From: an uncultured Phycisphaerales bacterium
GTDB taxonomy: Bacteria > Planctomycetota > Phycisphaerae > UBA1845 > CAIVHJ01
Reading direction: 5' to 3'
NCBI GenBank assembly: GCA_903905665.1
Contig: CAIVHJ010000023.1
Location: forward strand, 1-17,062
Length of the DNA stretch: 17,062 bases
The notes under the pieces: generated by a model
Told to the model about the DNA's origin: nothing
The model's input: only the letters and a program-made list of their open reading frames with translations
The model's database searches: none
In this document: positions 1-6,701 of the stretch, one piece after another
Position numbering within the stretch: position 1 is the first letter of the stretch
How the letters are laid out: each line of letters opens with the position of its first letter
Position numbers and translations under genes: made by a program

Positions 1-2
1 AG

Positions 3-641
3 CAGGAGCGGCACGGAATTTTCATCAAGGAGCTCAGTCCGGAAGAGCACATGCGGGTGACGTTTCGATCGAAGCCGTTCAGCGTTCGGATGGAGATGCT
101 GGACGACAGCGCGCCGCTTCGCGAAGCGATTTACGTGGAAGGTCGGAACAACAATCGAATTCGTTGCTGGTGGCGCAAGGCCATTCTGGGCGATCAGCCT
201 CCGGTGAATGATTACGACGACAGCGTGGTGATGGCGTTTGGTTACAGTTTGTATCCGATCACGGACTGGGGACTGGAGCGGTTGACGGAGAAGAACCTGG
301 AAGCGATTGATCTGGCCCGATCGCTAAATCTGGCGCCTGCGTACGAATACCTGGGAATGATCGAACACAAGAAGACGGGATTGCCGGTTCATCATTTGCA
401 AATTCGCTTTCCGATTGATTCCCGGTTTCGCCACGAAAAAGTTGATTTGTTGATTGATCCAGACACGTTGCTTCCGGCTGGGACGTACTTGTGGCTTCCG
501 AGTGGAGAACTGGAAGCCGTCTATCTTTATTCCAACCTGCAAAAGGATGTTGAAGTCGGCGATGACGATTTCGGGTTGAGCGCGGGGTCAGGAACACCGT
601 CATCGAAGGGTAGTGGGGCTGGGGGAAAATCACGTCCCTAA
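3..641 (+). CDS. DUF1571 family protein (3' part, 5' end outside window)
   Basis: The frame is open from the first bases of the window, so the methionine at 51 is probably internal and this is the C-terminal part (about 212 residues visible) of a longer protein. The stretch before and after that methionine (GIFIKELSPEEHMRVTFRSK) and the following FSVRMEML, together with the YLYSNLQKDVEVGDDDF segment near the end, match what I recall of the DUF1571 family, a group of uncharacterised, usually exported proteins common in planctomycetes. No catalytic motif is apparent. The last ~25 residues are a low-complexity Gly/Ser tail. Function is unknown. The gene stands alone, followed by a 415-base gap before yidD. 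Family assignment is from memory of conserved phrases, not from a search. Confidence 0.75.
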   Translation, partial: QERHGIFIKELSPEEHMRVTFRSKPFSVRMEMLDDSAPLREAIYVEGRNNNRIRCWWRKAILGDQPPVNDYDDSVVMAFGYSLYPITDWGLERLTEKNLEAIDLARSLNLAPAYEYLGMIEHKKTGLPVHHLQIRFPIDSRFRHEKVDLLIDPDTLLPAGTYLWLPSGELEAVYLYSNLQKDVEVGDDDFGLSAGSGTPSSKGSGAGGKSRP

Positions 642-1056
642 AAAGCGAGCGTCCCGACCGCAACAACGACCGAGACGCTTCACCGGACACGGGGTGGAGT
701 GGTAATTGAATCGCACGGAGGATGCCGACTCGGGTGGTGTTATTCAATTTCCGTGCTTGTCTGGAATGTACGATTTAACTCTATGGCAGGCAAACGATTT
801 TGTAAAACCTGGCGTTGAAATTGGATTTGTGCTTTTTATCAGACGGTGCGATGTACCCGGCGTTTTTCCCCTCGTATTGGGCGGGTGTTTCCAGGTGATT
901 TTCACACGGTCGGAATCGCGGGCCAGCCACCTGATTCACGACGAATCGCCGGTGCGTATCATGAGCCCATCTCATAAAAACATAAATTAGAGATTTTCAC
1001 CGGCAAGATGCCGGTGCCACACATTTATGAGATGACTTCATGATATTATCGGACGT
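642..1056. other. Intergenic region without convincing gene
   Basis: No reading frame here has a plausible start, ribosome site or recognisable protein. A weak stem (AGCGTC at 649-654 with GACGCT at 674-679) follows the DUF1571 stop but has no T-run, so it is at best a poor terminator. The right part holds the palindromic element described separately (968-1034). TG-A-TATTAT at 1041-1049 resembles an extended -10 element just before yidD, but no good -35 box accompanies it. Confidence 0.5.
968..1034. repeat. Nested palindromic element (11-bp inverted repeat around a CACCGGCA hairpin)
   Basis: CATCTCATAAA (968-978) is perfectly inverted as TTTATGAGATG (1024-1034). Between them sits CACCGGCAAGATGCCGGTG (998-1016), itself a palindrome with CACCGGCA/TGCCGGTG arms and a 3-base loop. 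The nested structure looks like a REP- or mini-MITE-type element, and the inner hairpin resembles dispersed repeats I recall from planctomycete-like genomes. It lies about 20 bases upstream of yidD. No second copy is seen in this window. Confidence 0.6.
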
Positions 1057-1347
1057 ATGGACAGGGTCATGCTGGATCGGATTCGAAAGATAAGTTCGTG
1101 GGTTGGAGTGAGCGTATTTATCGTGTTGATACGTGGATATCAGTTCGGCATTCGCCCGTTGTTGATCGGTCAGTGCAAATTCATTCCGTCGTGCAGTGAA
1201 TATGCCGTGGAGGCCTTGCGTCGTCACGGATGTACTGGGGGGTTGAAATTAGCGATGGGTCGGTTGCTTCGGTGTCATCCTTTTTCGACGGGTGGAATTG
1301 ATCCGGTTCCGGACCCATCGACAAAAGGCAGGGAGCGAGAAGCCTGA
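1057..1347 (+). CDS. yidD: YidD family membrane protein insertion efficiency factor
   Basis: YidD is a small membrane-associated protein thought to help YidC insert proteins into the inner membrane. The 96-residue product carries the family hallmarks in order: a hydrophobic/amphipathic N-terminus, IRGYQFGIRPLLIGQCKFIPSCSEY split over residues ~25-50 (the C-x-F-x-P-S-C-S-x-Y signature), a basic segment ALRRHG, and LLRCHPFSTGGIDPVP near the C-terminus. Length is in the usual range of 70-100. The start could be 1057 or the ATG at 1069 (MLDRIRK); neither has a strong Shine-Dalgarno site. Unlike the classical rpmH-rnpA-yidD-yidC arrangement, none of those partners is adjacent here. Function is confidently assigned by signature, but not by context. 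Confidence 0.92.
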   Translation: MDRVMLDRIRKISSWVGVSVFIVLIRGYQFGIRPLLIGQCKFIPSCSEYAVEALRRHGCTGGLKLAMGRLLRCHPFSTGGIDPVPDPSTKGREREA

Positions 1348-1663
1348 AGCGAGAGAAAGACTTTGCGAGTAATTTGTAAGAATTACGAGATTTGTTTTCG
1401 GCTGAGTTGAGAATTGTAACCACGTCTGGAATCAGCATTTCAAGCCAATCAAAGTTGTCGGCGTGATCGGGGCAATGTTCGGCAGTCCTTTCGGCAGCGT
1501 GTCGGTCGTTATTTGCGACTGGTCCGATAATTTTTTGCGTTGAAAAAAAGAGAAAGAATCTTCTGAAGAAGAATGAATGCTTGAGCGTGGTCGCGCGACT
1601 TCCGATAAGATCATGGAAACGACTTGATGGGTCGGTTTTGAGGACAGGCAGATCGGTCGAACC
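1348..1663. other. Intergenic region, possible promoter only
   Basis: No credible gene is present: the frames that run through it lack starts with ribosome sites and match nothing known. It contains a small inverted repeat GTAATT/AATTAC (1369-1374 and 1381-1386, 6-base loop) without a T-run, a purine-rich stretch around 1540-1580, and the candidate promoter listed separately. Confidence 0.5.
1581..1609 (+). promoter_or_regulatory. Candidate sigma70-type promoter for the glycosyltransferase gene
   Basis: TTGAGC (1581-1586) and GATAAG (1604-1609) are separated by 17 bases, each matching four of six consensus positions. It lies about 55 bases before the start at 1664. The match is moderate and unsupported by anything else. 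Confidence 0.3.
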
Positions 1664-2842
1664 ATGACGACACGTAAAGATATCATGCAGGAAATATTTT
1701 TCGGCCCAGGTCCGGGCGAAGAGGACGGAACACAGGTCCATCGGGCGCTTGCGGAAGATGAATCGTTGGATTTGAGTGTGGTGCTTCCGTTTCGGAATGA
1801 AGCGGAGAATCTGCCGGAGCTGCTGGATCGTCTTCGGGTGACCCTGGAACAGGAACAGTTGCGGTATGAGTTAATTTTTGTGGATGACGGGAGCGGCGAT
1901 GGGTCCGTTGGGTATCTGGAGGAGCAAGCACGGTCGGATCCGCGAATCAAGGTATTGGTGTTGAGTCGCAATTATGGTCAGCATGTTGCGATCAGCGCGG
2001 GGGTGGATGCGGCGCGGGGGCGAATGGTCAGCTGGATGGATACGGATTTGCAGGAACGCCCCGAAGACCTTCCGCGATTCATCGCCAAGTTGCGGGAGGG
2101 GTTCGACATAGTTTACGGGTCACGTCATTGCCGACGTCAGCACTGGCTTCGGTCGTGGATCAGCGGATTGGCGATGCGGTTGCTGAATCGGATCAGCGGG
2201 ATTCAGATTACGCCGAATCAGGCGGCCATTCGCGTGTTTCGGGCGACAGTGGCAGAATCGCTCCGGCGTTGTCCTGAGCGGCAGCGTTATCTGGGATATC
2301 TAATTCCGTGGTACGGTTTTCGAAGCGCCGAACTCCCCATTGAAATCGATCCAAGGCGAAAAGGAGAGTCCAATTACTCCTTTTTCAAGTTGATCCGCCA
2401 TTTCCTGACGGGTTTGACGTCGTTTTCGATAGCACCGCTGCATCTGAGCGCCGTGTTTGCGTGTTTGTGCATCATGGGTTGCTTTGTCGGGGCGGGGTGG
2501 GTGGTCTATCGCTACTTTGCTTACGGGTTCGTGGTGACGGGATGGGCGTCGCTGATTTTGGTCATGCTGTTGTTGCACAGTATTCAGTTCGGGGTGTTGG
2601 CGATTCTGGGGGAATACATGGGTTTGACGTACCTGGAGTCGAAGCAGCGTCCGTTGTATTTGTGTTCACGGGCGATCAATCTGGAGGGGGCGGACGAATG
2701 CGATCCGCAACCCGGAAAGAAGCCACAACGGGTTCGATCCACCGTGGAACGGCCGAGTTTGCCCCGCACGAATGCGGTGGCCCAACCGACATCCTCCAAT
2801 CGGAGAAATACTTATGTTGAATCCGCAGCACCGCCCGTGTGA
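1664..2842 (+). CDS. Family 2 glycosyltransferase, membrane-bound, GtrB/ArnC/DPM1-like
   Basis: This protein probably transfers a sugar from a nucleotide donor to polyprenyl phosphate at the inner face of the cytoplasmic membrane. The 392 residues contain a GT-A fold domain: LSVVLPFRNEAENL (~37-50), the nucleotide-binding IFVDDGSGDGS (~71-81), RNYGQHVAISAGVDAARG (~102-119), and the metal-binding DTD of MDTDLQERPEDLP (~125-137). RRKGESNYSF (~231-240) matches the usual RxxGxSxY segment. Two membrane helices follow (~258-283 and ~292-317), with QFGVLAILGEYMG and QRPLYL typical of the GtrB group. About 60 polar residues extend beyond the usual end. The start at 1664 gives an extra ~35-residue leader; ATG 1685 is an alternative. 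Its last 29 bases overlap the next gene, so the two are probably co-translated. The sugar and final acceptor are unknown. Confidence 0.9.
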   Translation: MTTRKDIMQEIFFGPGPGEEDGTQVHRALAEDESLDLSVVLPFRNEAENLPELLDRLRVTLEQEQLRYELIFVDDGSGDGSVGYLEEQARSDPRIKVLVLSRNYGQHVAISAGVDAARGRMVSWMDTDLQERPEDLPRFIAKLREGFDIVYGSRHCRRQHWLRSWISGLAMRLLNRISGIQITPNQAAIRVFRATVAESLRRCPERQRYLGYLIPWYGFRSAELPIEIDPRRKGESNYSFFKLIRHFLTGLTSFSIAPLHLSAVFACLCIMGCFVGAGWVVYRYFAYGFVVTGWASLILVMLLLHSIQFGVLAILGEYMGLTYLESKQRPLYLCSRAINLEGADECDPQPGKKPQRVRSTVERPSLPRTNAVAQPTSSNRRNTYVESAAPPV

Positions 2843-4001
2843 GATTTGCGGCCGGAGCGACTGGGAAATTGTGGTGAAGAATACCCTTGCTTCGGTTTGC
2901 TCGGACCGGGAAATTGTGGACAACGGGGTTCCTTTGGTGAAGGGAATGTGCCGGAATTGCGGGTTCGTCTATACGCTGCAATCGCCGCTGGATGAGAGGC
3001 TCGATTCCTATTACCAGGCGTCGTATTCCTCCAAGACGCAAAACAGCGCCTACGACTACATCAATTACGCCGCCGGGGATTCGTTTTCGCGCACGTTGAA
3101 TCAGTTTGTGTTGTCACACGAATATCCCGCCACGGGGCGGATGATCGACATTGGCTGCGGCAAGGGTTTTTTTGAAGAGGCGTTTTTGGCGGAGTATCCG
3201 AATTGGCGTGTGGAAGGAGTGGACCCCAACGTTCGATCGATCGATCTCGCGCGGGAGAAAACGCCGGATGCCGTGTTTCACTTGAAAAAATTTCGGGGGG
3301 CGGATTTTGAATCCGGGGCTTACGATCTGGTGTGCATGCACACGGTGTTGAATCGGGTGCCGACCCGCGTGTTCGTGCGTGAGGGGGTGGATTTGCTCAA
3401 GACGGGCGGAATCATGAGCATCGAGATCGTGCTGTTGCATCAGGCGCCGTTCGAGTTGTATTTTGCGGATCATCATAGTTTGTTGTTCGAGGAGCATTTT
3501 CTGGCACTGGCCGAGGAGCATCATCTTGAACTGATTCGCAAGGACTTGCAGGGGTCTTTGTCGCGGTTTTTGTTTCGCAAGGTTGATTCGATCGGTTCAC
3601 CACATCAGGAACACCTTGGTCGGTCCGGGGAAGCGATGAAACGGCGTGTGAAGGACATGGTGGCTGCGTGGGATTATGTATTTGAGCGAGTGAACCGATG
3701 TAAGGCACAGGGGCAGCGATTGAGTTTTTATGGGGCGGGAACGACCTCGCTCATTATTCTGACGCAGACGGGTTTTCCGAAAGAGCAGATTATCGGGGTG
3801 TTTGAGAATAACCGACACAAGATCGGCGAGGAGTTTTGGGGATTGACGGTGCGGGAACCCGACGGGTCGATGCGGCAGTCGGATGGGATTGTGCTGGGGG
3901 CGGGTCCGGATGCGATTCCGTTTATGCGGGAACGGATCGGGGCGTTTGAGCCGGTGATTTATTACGGGATGCCGATCGGCACCGAAGCGATTCTGACGTG
4001 A
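2814..4001 (+). CDS. Class I SAM-dependent methyltransferase, sugar C-methyltransferase-like
   Basis: The 395-residue product has the three-part layout of deoxysugar C-methyltransferases such as TylC3-type enzymes. First is an N-terminal zinc site with CxxC pairs C9/C12 and C46/C49. A Rossmann SAM-binding domain follows, with motif I IDIGCGKG (~111-118) and acidic residues in EGVDPN (~134-139). The C-terminal domain begins at FYGAGTTSLI (~305-314) with VFENNRHKIGE (~329-339), which resembles the nucleotide-sugar-binding domain of the family. The start at 2814 is preferred because GGAGA lies 7-8 bases upstream, although the frame stays open further 5'. It overlaps the end of the glycosyltransferase gene. 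A role in making a branched or methylated sugar for the adjacent glycosyltransferase is inferred. The His of the usual catalytic segment could not be placed with certainty, so another substrate class is possible. Confidence 0.82.
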   Translation: MLNPQHRPCEICGRSDWEIVVKNTLASVCSDREIVDNGVPLVKGMCRNCGFVYTLQSPLDERLDSYYQASYSSKTQNSAYDYINYAAGDSFSRTLNQFVLSHEYPATGRMIDIGCGKGFFEEAFLAEYPNWRVEGVDPNVRSIDLAREKTPDAVFHLKKFRGADFESGAYDLVCMHTVLNRVPTRVFVREGVDLLKTGGIMSIEIVLLHQAPFELYFADHHSLLFEEHFLALAEEHHLELIRKDLQGSLSRFLFRKVDSIGSPHQEHLGRSGEAMKRRVKDMVAAWDYVFERVNRCKAQGQRLSFYGAGTTSLIILTQTGFPKEQIIGVFENNRHKIGEEFWGLTVREPDGSMRQSDGIVLGAGPDAIPFMRERIGAFEPVIYYGMPIGTEAILT

Positions 4002-4036
4002 ATCGGCCAAGCCGATGAAGAGATTGGAGAAGACCA

Positions 4037-5116
4037 TTGTTTCATCATATAGAACATCAGCGTTTCGCCGCGTGGAATCCATTGAGGTGGGTCAGGAATC
4101 GTTATGTGTGGTGGATTGCTTCGCTGATTGCGGTGATGCTTTTGTCGCCGTTGGGTTATGAGCGCGTGCGGGGATGGTACTGGGTCCGTCAGGAAGCGAT
4201 CCCCCCGCCTTTTGCAGTGTCCATTCAGCCCGACCCGACTTTTTTGGAGCAATCCGTTCAGGATTTTGTCAACAAGCGGGGTCCGTGTGCGTTTCTTGAA
4301 GAGTACTACAATCTGGTCGGGACGAAGCGAACAGCGGAGATCAATGCGAAAAACGCGGTGTTGGCCCGGGCGTTTGGACTGAAGGTCAACGAGGATATGT
4401 TTCCGGTTTATGTGGTCAAGAAGCGAATTCACAATCGGTTGCCGATATCGACGATCAGCACCGATCGACGTTTTCTCGCTCGTTTGTTTGCCGATGCGTC
4501 GCGGTTTCCTCAACTGGATGAAGTGCAACGGTTGTTTCTGGAGTGGCATTTTCTATCGCCGCCGAGTTATGAGTTTTCTCTCGTCAAGCCGAATCGTCAA
4601 CTGGTTCTGGGGTGGAATACATTTGCCGAGATGGCTGGAGTAGAAAACTTTGATATTTATGCGTTTGGGCAGGTCGAATGCACCGTGATTCTCGTGGAAT
4701 CCTCCTGCGGGGATGTCAACGTGTCGCATTATGATTTGCGCGAGCCGAACCGTTCGCAACTCTGCGTGGTCAATGATTTTCTCAACGGCCATCCGAACTC
4801 CAGAATTGACGTCATCGGTGTGTATGCTGGGGAGGTTGCGAATTCCATCCATCAGGCGCATCCGGAAATCAGTGTCGGGATGCACGTGAAGAAGAAAACC
4901 GACACCGTTTATTCGATTCATTTCAAACGAGAGCAAGGCCGGTTGAGTACTTATTTCAACGAAAAAAACATCAGCAAGGATTTTCTTTCGTCCACCCAGT
5001 ATCTTGCCTACGGGCGGTGGTTCACGATGGGGCGCACAAACGAGATGTGCCCGACGAAAAACGACCGTTATGATTTGGTTGCGTATGAACCCGTGGGTGT
5101 TCCGTCAGGCTCGTGA
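4037..5116 (+). CDS. Uncharacterised membrane-anchored protein, possible CNF1/YfiH/NTAN1-like fold
   Basis: I do not recognise a named family. The chosen start is TTG at 4037, with GGAGA about 7 bases upstream (4026-4030) and no ATG before the membrane helix. The 359-residue protein has a short basic cytoplasmic N-terminus, one transmembrane helix (~24-41), and a large extracytoplasmic domain. Residues ~205-275 have the order: hydrophobic strand with a cysteine (VECTVILVE, C215), about 15 residues, a His after a strand (VNVSHYDL, H231), then NDFLNGHPNSRIDVIGVYAGE. Cys-strand-SHxD-helix-strand-GG/AG is the pattern I associate with N-terminal asparagine amidohydrolase and related Cys/His deamidases. 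This is an inference from spacing only. It lies 35 bases after the methyltransferase and probably in the same transcript; its 3' end overlaps the convergent wbqC gene by 12 bases. Confidence 0.75.
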   Translation: MFHHIEHQRFAAWNPLRWVRNRYVWWIASLIAVMLLSPLGYERVRGWYWVRQEAIPPPFAVSIQPDPTFLEQSVQDFVNKRGPCAFLEEYYNLVGTKRTAEINAKNAVLARAFGLKVNEDMFPVYVVKKRIHNRLPISTISTDRRFLARLFADASRFPQLDEVQRLFLEWHFLSPPSYEFSLVKPNRQLVLGWNTFAEMAGVENFDIYAFGQVECTVILVESSCGDVNVSHYDLREPNRSQLCVVNDFLNGHPNSRIDVIGVYAGEVANSIHQAHPEISVGMHVKKKTDTVYSIHFKREQGRLSTYFNEKNISKDFLSSTQYLAYGRWFTMGRTNEMCPTKNDRYDLVAYEPVGVPSGS

Positions 5117-5815
5117 TCCCGTCAGAATGGTCAAACTTTCCGGCCCGCAGTTGAACATCAAATCGATGACCGACAAGTGCGAAACAAAATCACCGTAGCG
5201 CTGCGGATATTCCGGGTGTTTGTAATCCTGGAATTCCACCTTAATTCCCGCTTGTGAGAACAAGGCAGGATCAATGTAGGATTTCGCGGCGGCGCCGCTG
5301 TAGTAATGACGGGCGTCGAGTCGTCGGCAGATTTCGATGAGCCGTTCGCAGCGTCCCGGAGGAACGTTCAAATCGGAGCTTCGATGGAGGCGGCGTTGCA
5401 ATCCCAGCTTTTCGCAGAGCATTTTGATCAGGTCAATATCCAGATCAGCGATGGAGGTCCGGGGTTGGTTAAGGATCGCCTCCAGTTCAGGAAAGAGCCA
5501 GTTGAAATGCAGGCAGGCGTGGTAGTATTGATGGATAGCGTGGAGATGTTTTTCAGCCCAGCGGGGCTGAGTCGGATCGATTTGCACGTCGCGGATGGCG
5601 GGTTTTCCCTGTCCGCTGACGAGAACGGGTACGGTTAGCCATTGTGGCCCATCGGGGCCTTTGATCCGATTCCGGTTTCGCCAACTGTGCTTGTCGTATT
5701 GAACGTCGTCGAGAAAAACGAAATCGTCCGCGCGGTGCATCTGCTCGAAGAATCCCAGCCACGGCAGATATCCCGGCTGGAGGATGACGCAGGTTTTGAT
5801 TCCGTCGGTGTTCAT
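5105..5815 (-). CDS. WbqC family protein
   Basis: The 236-residue product matches the WbqC family, named from an O-antigen cluster gene and found in many polysaccharide or natural-product clusters; its biochemical activity is not well defined. Diagnostic phrases are ILQPGYLPWLGFFEQM near residues 11-26, FVFLDDVQYDKHSW (~32-45), RNRIKGPDG, and WLTVPV (~59-64), close to the family's usual IHQPNYLPW...LDDVQ...NRN.I...WLTVPV. Length is typical. It is the last gene of the minus-strand operon asnB > formyltransferase > wbqC, starting one base after the previous stop (TGA-C-ATG), so translational coupling is likely. The 3' end overlaps the convergent gene. Confidence 0.88.
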   Translation of the reverse strand: MNTDGIKTCVILQPGYLPWLGFFEQMHRADDFVFLDDVQYDKHSWRNRNRIKGPDGPQWLTVPVLVSGQGKPAIRDVQIDPTQPRWAEKHLHAIHQYYHACLHFNWLFPELEAILNQPRTSIADLDIDLIKMLCEKLGLQRRLHRSSDLNVPPGRCERLIEICRRLDARHYYSGAAAKSYIDPALFSQAGIKVEFQDYKHPEYPQRYGDFVSHLSVIDLMFNCGPESLTILTGSRA

Positions 5816-5816
5816 G

Positions 5817-6701
5817 TCATCGACTCGGCGTGAGTTGTGGTTCGTCCGAAGTCAGATTGCCGGTGATCGTACCATCCGACAGGAAGATTTCAAACCGACG
5901 TTGTGAAATCATGATCGAGGGTCGTGAGAGATCGTGTGGCGCAGCCCGGTCGAGAATGTGCAATTCACCGATTCGGGAGAGTCGATTTGCGTCCCGAAGG
6001 AATACGCCGGGATGGGGAACTCGCGCCCGATAATCCCGCAGGCACTGGTCGAGGTTCGGCGGCAGGGATTCTTCGCCCCAGATCAGGGGATCGATTCGTG
6101 GTTCCTGCGTGGCGGTTCCGGTTTGGGGTTGCGGTTTGACGGAACCACTGACGACGCTCGCGACGACATCGGGCAGCCGTTTCGGGAGTTCCTGTTGGTC
6201 GAGACGGCATCGAAGCGAGCCGGCGGTTTCGTCGGATTCGACGGTGATCCGATGCTGGGACCAGATTGGGCCAGCATCGATTTGCGGCGTGGGTTGGATG
6301 AACGTCAGTCCGGTTTCGCGGTCGCCGTGTTGAATGGTCCACGCGACGGGAGTGGGACCGCGATGATGCGGCAGGAGGGACGGATGACAATTTATCGCGC
6401 GGCCCTGCAGAAATTCGACGACCGATGGAGGGATGATTTTTTTGCTCGTGGCGACGACCAAAACATCCGGGGATTCTTGTTGAATGCGAGCCAACGACGA
6501 CGATTGTTTGAAATCAAAACCCGACCAGATCGGTACTCGGCATCGTCGGCACAGCGAAACCAAGTCTTCACAAGGATAGTGTGGGAATCCCGGGCCGTCC
6601 ACCGGATCGGTGATCACGGCTACGACGTCGATGCCGGCGCTGCGAAGCGACGTCAGGGCGGCATTGCCCATTCCCGTCATGGCACACAATAAGACTCGCA
6701 T
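5817..6701 (-). CDS. Formyltransferase (Fmt/sugar N-formyltransferase superfamily)
   Basis: The product probably transfers a formyl group from N10-formyltetrahydrofolate to an amine in the cytoplasm. The 294 residues show the Rossmann-like N-terminus MRVLLCAMTGMGNAAL and the complete catalytic triad of the superfamily: N104 and H106 in INCHPSLLP and D142 in IDAGPIW, with RGPTPVAWTI and TGLTFIQ in the expected places. It is slightly shorter than methionyl-tRNA formyltransferase, and its C-terminal ~90 residues do not look like the tRNA-binding domain. Together with its place between asnB and wbqC, that favours an amino-sugar or other small-molecule N-formyltransferase over the housekeeping Fmt. 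Its start lies 25 bases inside the end of asnB. The acceptor is unknown. Confidence 0.85.
   Translation of the reverse strand: MRVLLCAMTGMGNAALTSLRSAGIDVVAVITDPVDGPGFPHYPCEDLVSLCRRCRVPIWSGFDFKQSSSLARIQQESPDVLVVATSKKIIPPSVVEFLQGRAINCHPSLLPHHRGPTPVAWTIQHGDRETGLTFIQPTPQIDAGPIWSQHRITVESDETAGSLRCRLDQQELPKRLPDVVASVVSGSVKPQPQTGTATQEPRIDPLIWGEESLPPNLDQCLRDYRARVPHPGVFLRDANRLSRIGELHILDRAAPHDLSRPSIMISQRRFEIFLSDGTITGNLTSDEPQLTPSR

Noticed and set aside
642..690. Intrinsic terminator after the DUF1571 gene
   Set aside because: The stem is only about 6-8 bp with mismatches and no T-run follows, so it is not strong enough to annotate.
706..990. Open frame of 94 codons in the gap before yidD
   Set aside because: No ribosome site or recognisable sequence, non-ATG start, and it runs through the left arm of the nested palindrome. 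It looks like chance.
1432..1971. Minus-strand frames between yidD and the glycosyltransferase
   Set aside because: Ser/Thr/Arg-rich nonsense composition, overlap with the real glycosyltransferase start, and no ribosome site.
5934..6692. Long plus-strand open frame opposite the formyltransferase
   Set aside because: The minus strand encodes a complete formyltransferase with its catalytic triad; the plus-strand frame is a codon-bias shadow.
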